DNA of 56,119 nucleotides. Source: Didymodactylos carnosus (Eukaryota > Rotifera > Eurotatoria > Philodinida > Philodinidae). Position 1 is the first letter of the stretch. Each line of letters begins with the position of its first letter. The notes beneath the pieces are model-generated. The model saw only the letters and a list, made by a program, of their open reading frames with translations. It ran no database searches and was not told where the DNA came from. Of the stretch, positions 48,269 to 56,119 are shown piece after piece. The translations under genes were made by a program, and so were the position numbers. The DNA lies in contig CAJNOQ010000293.1 of assembly GCA_905250885.1 (NCBI GenBank), positions 1-56,119 of the forward strand. The letters run 5' to 3'.

Positions 48269-48770
48269 AGTATGTTCCACTAGCTTTCAAGGTTATCAGA
48301 TGCAACTGAGTACCTGTCCTACGGCTACAACGGCAGGATCTTATCAGATACAATCATCCAATAAACTAACAGTTCATGAGATTAATACAAAAAAAGATAA
48401 CTTTTTAGTTTTCGCCAAAAAAACGGTTCATTAATGGCCGATTAACGATATCATTTTTTGATGGGCTAGGTCTATATCAACTAATCACCGTTCTAAAGAG
48501 ACCATTCGTTTGGTTGTTATTTGTATCATAAATCGTTAGAGTAATTTCTTTACTACATAATGATTGATACATGATAATTTCTGCGATTTAGAATAGGTGA
48601 TGTGTCATCACAATCTATTCAATGGTTTCCTTCCAATGCCTTTATTAACCAAATATTCTGACATGAATAATTTATGAATATTCTTGTCAACCTACTTACT
48701 GCTCAACCTTTTTGAGAACTAACTAATCTTCACAACTACTTCACATACTGTATGTATTTGGAATTTTCAG

Positions 48771-49347
48771 AACGGCTCTCACAGAGTAACGAATAACCAT
48801 GCTAAAATGGAAAACGTTGCGAAACAAGCTGGATTAGAACTAATGTTGGATGTTTCCGGACCAAAAAGTCCACTTGATGATATAGTCAACAAAAATTTAC
48901 ATATCACCAAAGATCAAGTATTTATCATTGAGCAAAAAGATAAACAAAAAACATATCCTTATATGTTTTTAAAATAATTATATGTATATTCATAATTTAC
49001 TCGTACTCCCATGTCAATTTTTCATTCATATTTGTGCAAAAGTGGCGACATTGTCTATATTGATGATGGCAATTTACAATTAAAAGTGGAAAAAGCAGAT
49101 AAGAAACAAATCGGTGTTACATCACTAAATCAAGGATGTATTAAGCGTCATGTCATAAAGGTACCAATTTGCCAGAAAGCGATATTAATCTCGACTTTTA
49201 ACAGACAATGAAAGAATGTTAATTAGGAAATTATTACCACAAATACAAGCACAATATGTTGCAGCAAGTTTTGTAACAACGGTTAATGATACTAGTCATT
49301 TGAAAAGCACTGTTGAAGAAATAACAAGAAAAATTAACCAAAAATAA
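48771..49347 (+). pseudogene. Pyruvate-kinase-like pseudogene fragment
   Basis: Translated pieces in changing frames follow pyruvate kinase order. NGSHRVTNNHAKMENVAKQA starts right after an acceptor-like TTTTCAG and corresponds to the FSHGSHEYH...NVR region. Then come ELMLDVSGPK (LDTKGPE in real enzymes), KSGDIVYIDDGNLQLKVEKA (GD..YVDDGLI.L.V), GCIKRHVIKVP, LPESDINLDFLTDNE (LP..T.KD) and YVAASFVTTVNDTSHLKSTV (AASFVRKASDV). The frame is broken by the TAA at 48974-48976 and by a frameshift near 49190, and it ends at TAA 49345-49347. The N-terminal catalytic start, most of the B domain and everything after the AASF region are missing. It is best read as a decayed, probably duplicated copy, though highly diverged and unspliced exons cannot be excluded. 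Confidence 0.65.
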
Positions 49348-50011
49348 GTGCCAAAACTGAAATGGCCAATTCGATAAAGAATTTAGGTAAAATTATCTAG
49401 GAAGTCTATATATTTGTGGTGACAAGGGATGATTTAGCTTTAGAAACAACTTCTGTTCGCATCAATGTAAACTTTTTTGCAAGGAGAAATTAAACAAATA
49501 TGTCTCAAATACAAAAATCATTTATTATTGTGACGCAAGCGTTCGAATCAATAACCAATTCTCTAATACCAACGAGAGTAGTTTCTTTCTGAACTACTGT
49601 CCTTTTCAAAATACGAGAGCATTGGGCGTTTTTTGAATAAGTCTTGACAAAATAACGATACTAACCTGCAATTTCCACCAATTGATAGCCAAGATGTGTC
49701 CGCATCTTTTCTGCGCCAAAAGGTTCTTAAAAACCTGGCTGTAAGATGGTGCACCGGACAGATTTTTAAAAGACAACTATGGATTAATGTCCCATAGCGA
49801 CTTTATGTCTGAAACATATAAATACTAACCCTTGCCGTTCATCATTCTACCATTCTCAATCACGTGGCAGTATTTGTTTTCTGAAGAAGATTCAGGAACC
49901 TAGTAGAAATAAATCCGATCCTGCAATTAAGTTTCCAAAAAAAAATATTCCCTTTATTTCCAAAGATTTCGGGAAAAGCTTTTAAAAATCAAAGTACTTC
50001 ATGTACAAAAA

Positions 50012-50125
50012 TGTCGATAACCAATCTTATTATCTCTTCTACTCAAAACGTTTTCTTCGCTCTATCACCGAAACATTTTAGGCTGCTAGAGATGTAAAGT
50101 GTCCATCAAGTTCATTGGCAATTTG
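50012..50125 (-). repeat. Dispersed repeat, copy B
   Basis: Reverse-complement partner of 46024-46130. Read on the minus strand it gives ATTGCCAATGAACTTGAT, then about 13 bases absent from copy A, then CTCTAGCAGC and AGCGAAGAAAACGTTTTGAG. Confidence 0.7.
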
Positions 50126-50587
50126 TATCGGGCAGTTGTGGTTGATATAGCAAACTATGTAATATTATCTAGAAAATCGGCCAGTGGGCACGTATCCCAA
50201 AAAATATTTGATTTGACAAATTATAGTAAAAAGTAAAAATAATTCTATCAAAGGGACAAGATACAAAATCTCAATACTTGAATTGCAAAGTAATAAAGGT
50301 GTAAGTTACTCTCTTTCTCTGCTTTAAATCGGAAGTGTCGACAACAACAGACAGCTATGTCAGAGTGTTACTATAGACAGTGACACAATCTGTTACTGAG
50401 CGCCACTTTCGTCATATATTACGAATAACTGAAAACATCATTTTATTCTTCATGAAAATATCCAAAACAGTGTACAGGTTATGGAAGTATATAAGAACGA
50501 GAACAATCGTTTACAAATTCAATCAAAGCACGCAAATGGCAACTACACTTTGTGAGGAAACATATGCATATCTGCGTGAAGAACAAA

Positions 50588-50774
50588 ATAAAGTTCATTT
50601 AAAGTTGCGGAAAAGTGCTTTTTCGTATTCAGGGCACTCGGTAACCCCGAAGATTTTGTATTTTTGGAGAGCGGTGCTGCCAGATGTTTAATAAAAATTT
50701 TGGCAGCATTCCTCCCCAAAAATCTTCCGGGTTACCGAATGTGCTGAATACGAAAAATCACTTTTGAACTTTAT
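50588..50774. mobile_element. 187-bp imperfect foldback element
   Basis: ATAAAGTTCA at 50588 pairs with TGAACTTTAT at 50765-50774. The complementarity continues through TTTTTCGTATTCAG, CACTCGGTAACCC, GAAGATTTT and TGCTGCCA on the left against TGGCAGCAT, AAAATCTTC, GGGTTACCGAATGTG and CTGAATACGAAAAA on the right. Only a short AT loop remains in the middle. It encodes nothing and resembles a MITE. Confidence 0.75.
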
Positions 50775-53700
50775 GAAGTTTTCTATCGGTAATATTTTAA
50801 AATCTGAAAGTTACTTCTCTATACCTGTAGTTCTATACCGAACCGAATTCGTCGAAAGTTTTATCAATAAAACCTTGACATTCAAAAGACAACTCGAAAA
50901 GTGTCCTATCAGAAACAAATCGAAGAACTGACAAGACTCAATAATAATCTCAAGCAGAAATTTCCGTAAACTCACGGAAGTTAAAATTTTTTTATTAACT
51001 TCGCAAAGATATCGATTATGTGGGAACACGAACGAGATTGTTGATAAATCAAGTGTTTTCTAGTGCAACTTTTGTATTAGGGCGAACTATGACATGAACC
51101 TTCAAATGTGTCATTAATGATGAGAAACTTCAAACTTTCAAAGTTGATGGAAAAGTTAAAATGATATTACAGATAGTTATTCTTCAATTTTGCCATCAGT
51201 CTGACTATTTCCGCAATATGAAAAGAAATTACAGAAAAAATAACAAAAAACGCATTGTTGACAAACAAAAGTTTATTTTGTACAATTGAAAATTCATGTT
51301 GGTTTGCAAGTCCGCAGTTCCTCGTCTATCTCCGTCCAGAAAATTTTTTCCTATCTGAGACAAAGATTCACGAGGTTCTGAAGATTTTCATTATATACAC
51401 ACGTACACACATCAGAAGAACATATAATAAATCAAATGATAAGACGGTAAATATGCGACACGACCCTGTCGGATCTCCGTCCAGTAAATTAGAGCGAACT
51501 GGCGGCCGAAGAAACGGCAAGGAGTTGAAGCACTTGATTCCATTATATCGATGGTTTATTACCAACAACATTTAACAACGATATGAATATGTATGAATAA
51601 CTATGACGAAAGAATAACGATATTCTGTTTATTACATGTGTATGTAAGATACTCGTAATATAATATTATACGTTTAATTAACGCCACATCGAACAGCTGT
51701 ACAGTATACTCATATTTATTAACTAACAATTGTTGTACTACAAAATATTTTGTTAAATAATGTTCACCAACATCTATTTGATTGAGTGCCATTTGACTGA
51801 TTGATTTTTCAAATATTATTTAGATCATCGCATCTTTGTTTGTCCTGTGTGCGTGTACGCAATAAAATCGAAAAAGAGAAAGAAAAAAAAATATATCATA
51901 CAGTCGCACAAGGTAAAAGGAATCATAGCATCATCGTGCGCTTGCTTCAACACAAAATACCTAACTATACGTTCGACCTTTATCTTGATATTATGCAACA
52001 CATGTACCACGTTTCAAAATGGCAACAAATATCCTACCTACAAACCACTATTCCTATAAAATAAAAAAAAGAAAATGAAACAACATTAAATATAATATAT
52101 TTTTGGGACAAGTCATGTCTCGGAAAATATACAAGACTATTCTAGATGAACTACAGATGAGGGACGTGAAATCAAAGAACACTTTTTTAACTATTCTTCT
52201 TGTTTTATCTATTCCAAAGAATGAAAAGATGTGTGAAACTAGATTTGAACTGTTTAAAGAGTCCAAGTTTGCCTTGAGTATGTCTAAAGCCCCTGCTTTT
52301 CAAGTGAATAATCTTCACTTTATAAAAAGTTTGAAAAAATCAAGTGAATTCATCATTTAACTTTAATCATGCACGCTAAAATTTCTGCTCCTCCCTTTTC
52401 ATTTACTCAAAAAATAATGTACATATCTTTATACTTATTCATTCATTTGATTATCCTTTGTTTTCTTACTGTCATATTTTCTTCAAATAAAATTATCATT
52501 GTTTTTTTGTGAAGATGGAAACAATTCTTCTTCATCATCCTTAATTGTATTCACTTAAACAAAAAAAGAAACAGATGGAAATCTCATCGGTCGTCACTTG
52601 AACATCTGCAACTCTAAAAATAGACTTTATAGTTGACCCCTCATACACACACACACCACGCCACATACGTGTTCTTTTTTCACAGGGCAATAAATAGAAG
52701 AAATCCAAATGAATGAAAGAAGATTGGGGACAGTGTGTATATATTCAAACATATCATATGGAAAAGTATGCATTATCAAGACTTATATGCACTTGTGCAG
52801 ACAACAAAAACAAAAAACTATCATTCTCTTGCCGTATATACTGTACACGTTCATTTGACATACATACATATATATATGCGGATATGTATGTAGATATTCA
52901 TAAGGAAAAAGAATAAGAAAAGAACAAGTTCTTTCTCGAAACACGTGGCCTTGAGGATGTTCAAAAAGGGGGGATAGGGTCTTTACATCTCCTTGAAGAG
53001 TGTACGATGATAATTGGAGATAGAACTCTAGGGATTACTCGTTCAAGTGTTATTAGTTGATGGTAGAAGATGAACGGAAATAGATGTCGAATATAACTAT
53101 CACTCTTGTTCGAAACAAAATTTATGGCTGAATAAAAGCATGCGTGTCTTGTTAATTAATCAAAAAATTTATGTTCTTTCTCTCTCATCAGTAAAAGCTA
53201 ATTTTGTACTGTCACTACAAATTTCCGTAAGTGAGACAAAACTCTGCATGCTTGGTATCTAAAAGTAAAAAAAAGGAATCAGATAGAAAAACAATTTGAA
53301 TAATAGATATTCTCTTTTGAAAACAAAAAAACTTTTCCAATATTTTTTGATAACGATAGAATCTATTATTTTATAACTTACGTCTTTCAGAGTGTAACTA
53401 TGTAATTATGTAAGTTAATTTGATAAATGTATACATAGTCATGTTTTATAAGCTCAATAAAAATATTATATTGTGGTAAAATATTTTGCTATCCATCAAT
53501 GTCATATTCTATTGTTAAAATAAAAAAACTGAACTGTTATATTATTTTCTACATCGTATCTAATATTAAATAATATATAGCAAATCGCCAAAGACAAAAT
53601 TCACATAATAATTTTAATCACTTATTGTATATATGTAAAACAAGAGAAAGCACTCTATAATTTTTTTTTTTCTTTTCTTTTTTTCCAAAAATATTTTGTA

Positions 53701-55802
53701 CGTACATACTAATACTAATGTGAATTTCGATAATACCAATATGATGATTTTACAATAGTAAAAAATGATGAACTCACTTCTAAAAAGAATATAACGAGAA
53801 GGAATGAAAAAAAATTGTTACGACTAGAAATTAGAATATAGAGTAGAGTTTGATGCTCGTGAGACATAAATAACTGTGCAGATGAGCTTGACAATATTTT
53901 TTTGTATTGTGTGTGTGTGTGTGTGTATGGAAGAAACCATTACGGATGTAGTGAAAAAGATAGACTACTGTTCATTCGAGGTAGAAGAAAAGAAGAAAAA
54001 TATTGGACGAGAGAAACTTTTCCTGTGTACAATATAACGATTAGATACATGTTTTTCATGTCACTTACATTATATTTCGAGTGTGTTACTATATACACAT
54101 GTCTCATAAGAGTTCAATGACCATGGAAAAAAACGCGATAGGCTCTTTGACGTCTCTGAACTTTTTTCAACAATATATAAAAACATTTTTGACTCCCATG
54201 AGACTGTATATTTGACTCGTTGTTTTAATCATGAGAAGAAAATAGAATTTAACTTAACATGACACTGCTGAAAAACGATATTCGCACTTATATTTAATTT
54301 AAGTGGATGTAAACGCTTTTAATATACTAATTTGATCTGTGTGTATTTCACATGTTAAACATGTAGACAAGAAATTTACCTTCTAGTTTAAACTAGAATA
54401 ATTTTTTATTTACAATCACGCATACAAAAAAAAAGGAAAAGTTCTGTTACTGAGAAAAGTAGCCTACGTGTATTTCTATACAAAACATAATTTATTTATA
54501 TAGAAAAATTAATGTTTTGATTAAAAAAGCCGTTTCATATCGATTGCGTGCAGTTGTTCATTTTTCTCACAGAAAAAAGAAGAAGAAACGATCATACTGA
54601 AATTGAAACAGCAAAAAGTTAATTCTGACTCTTATTTAACTTTTAGATCAACTTTATTTTAGTTAATCATACTAATGTCGTGTATATAAAAATTTACTTT
54701 CTGTTTGCAACGGACAAAAAAAAAATTGTTTATATTACAAGACAAAAGTGTTTTACAGATCAATTTTTGAAGTTCAATTCCTTACGAGTATTTCAAAACA
54801 ACATAATCCATTGTTGTAGACAACCGTTTACTTATACAAAGTACTATAGGTCAAAACTTCTTTGTCATAAAAAATAAAAAATTGAATAAAAACAATATAT
54901 CTCTTGCTGAGACGATGATTTCTATCCTATAGATTTTAATATAGAAAAAACAGACACAACTTCTTTTCTCGATAAAATACTAATTCGATCAACGTACGAT
55001 GAGTGAGAACGGTGTGTTGTTGTTTTATTGAATTTATTTGTTTATTTATTTTCTTTTTGTATGTACATCAAGGATAGTCAAATCGTCAACTTTACATTTT
55101 TGTTGAAAGAAATAACAAATAAAAGAGAGAGAGAGAGAGAAAAGAAGGTCCACCACACAATGATTGTATCTATTATTAGTATTTACAAGATTATCTTCAC
55201 ATAGGCGATTGTGGACAAATAAGATACACACACACAATTTTTCTCTATGTATTTTCTTTTTGTTATTACTTACTAGAGAAGAGCAGCAGCAATCGTCTTA
55301 ATCTATATATAAAGAACTACTAGGACTGCTACTTGTATCCGATGACGATGAAGATGGTGGTATTAGTATAAACATACATATAGAGAAAAAATATATATAG
55401 AAGAAAAAAATTAGACGTAATCTGAGCAGTAAAATGTGCCAAAGTAAATGAAGCACATCGAGACATCAACAGGATTATTGAAAAAAAAAAGCGATTAGTA
55501 AATACATACATAATATTTCTTGAATCTCGTCCCTTGTGTTTTGTCCTAATCAGGCTGATGATACTTCCCTTCTCGTTTTTTTTTAGTTACCGTTCGATGT
55601 ATATACACATTCACATCCACACTTACATGTCCATTTTTTTTTTCTTCGTTCTTTCTTTCTTTCTTTCTATTCTTTCTTTCTTAGATTCTGATAAAAAAAA
55701 ACTATTCTAAACACTGCACCAGATGGTATGATCAATGAAAAGCATGCGTATGTGATACATAAAGCTCGTACGTATAAAGAAACAAACTAACGAAAACAAA
55801 AT

Positions 55803-55819
55803 TCGCGTTTTTTTTTGTT

Positions 55820-55857
<38 letters not shown>

Positions 55858-55948
55858 TTGGGCGGGGGGGTTTATTTTTTTTTTGGGGGGGCGGTTTTTT
55901 TTTTTTGGGTTTTTAAAAAAAAATTAAACGATTAAAAAAAAAAAAAAA
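55803..55948. repeat. Poly-T / poly-G low-complexity junk tract
   Basis: Long T runs, then G-only runs (GGGCGGGGGGG, GGGGGGGCGG) and A runs. The G runs are out of keeping with the AT-rich surroundings and look like sequencing or assembly noise rather than genomic DNA. Confidence 0.8.
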
Positions 55949-56119
55949 ACTAGTCTTCTGCATGTGTTCCTCGCCTTTTGAATAACAATGTATGTAAAAA
56001 AAAAAAAATTATTTTTTGTTGAATGCAATATATGAATTGTTTTTTTTTCTTGTTAAAAAACATTTATTTTCTTTTCGATACCAATAAGAAACGTTTTTTT
56101 TTCTCTTGATTCTTTTTCT
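55949..56119. repeat. Second copy of 44107-44275
   Basis: Direct duplicate of the internal segment, running to the last base of the window. Differences are confined to homopolymer lengths (for example nine instead of eight T). Because it follows the junk tract directly, it is probably an assembly artefact at a contig end. Confidence 0.92.

Larger units (their letters stand above)
43427..48770. other. 5.3-kb region with repeats, no intact gene
   Basis: AT-rich, with homopolymer and microsatellite runs. The stretch 44107-44275 reappears at the window end. An (AT)n run lies at 46496-46524 and a (GA)n run at about 45259-45275. One copy of an inverted dispersed repeat is at 46024-46130. From 47375 to 48270 there are two different repeat elements. 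No protein-coding signal was found. Confidence 0.55.
49348..55802. other. Gene-free 6.5-kb tail of the window
   Basis: No recognisable protein. It contains copy B of a dispersed repeat (50012-50125), the inverted-repeat element 50588-50774, a GC-richer stretch near 51455-51530, a (GT)n run (about 53907-53926), an (AG)n run (about 55124-55142) and a CTTT-rich run (about 55650-55682). The numerous 60-100-codon open frames (for example 50380-50691, 51255-51575, 52103-52360) have no motifs and often overlap on both strands. Confidence 0.55.

Noticed and set aside
50380-50691. 103-codon open frame
   Set aside because: Its last third lies inside the foldback element 50588-50774, and no motif is visible.
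51368-51575. GC-richer stretch near 51455-51530 as a foreign or vector insert
   Set aside because: Phrases such as CTGGCGGCCG caught the eye, but no vector or transposon sequence could be recognised with confidence.

Overview
This window is nuclear DNA from a small-genome animal. It is AT-rich. Genes are interrupted by many GT-AG introns, most of them 54-80 nt, and encode clear metazoan orthologues including a forkhead factor. A bdelloid rotifer (Rotaria/Adineta type) fits the intron size, base composition, the fungal-type glycosyltransferase gene and the acceptor-like AG just before some start codons. This assignment is inference from one window and was not tested. I saw no bacterial operons, CRISPR arrays, rRNA or tRNA genes.

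Layout: 1-3.2 kb holds a possible C-terminal coding scrap, a possible isolated exon, a 51-bp hairpin and a 479-bp element with perfect 17-bp terminal inverted repeats. Next come UQCRQ (+, 3253-3757), NUDT21/CFIm25 (-, 7555-8631), PSMD6/RPN7 (-, 10544-11961), SEC62 (+, 16029-17355), an NHL-propeller protein (-, 18625-19446), a four-helix MARVEL-type membrane protein (-, 22287-23166), an 18-exon USP44/49-like deubiquitinase with a long basic tail (+, 26787-31037), COPS6/CSN6 (+, 31920-33032), a dead non-LTR retrotransposon (34.4-35.5 kb), an intronless GT15 mannosyltransferase-like gene (+, 36563-37723) and a FoxL1-like forkhead gene (-, 41954-43426) whose DNA-binding domain is cut into 30-, 39- and 15-nt exons. 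From 43.4 kb to the end I find no intact gene, only a broken pyruvate-kinase-like copy (48.8-49.3 kb), several inverted-repeat elements and simple repeats. For every spliced gene I joined exons by hand and checked that phases stay open across all introns.

How the genes relate: most are unconnected housekeeping genes (respiratory complex III, mRNA 3'-end processing, proteasome lid, ER protein import). PSMD6, the USP and COPS6 all belong to ubiquitin biology but lie on different strands and kilobases apart, so a functional cluster is not supported. Most interesting are the GT15-like gene (candidate gene from a fungal-type source), the symmetric phase-1 microexons in the forkhead domain, a crop of MITE-like inverted-repeat elements, and the last ~170 bases, which repeat 44107-44275 after a poly-T/G junk tract and look like an assembly artefact. 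I did not find a convincing new multi-gene system.
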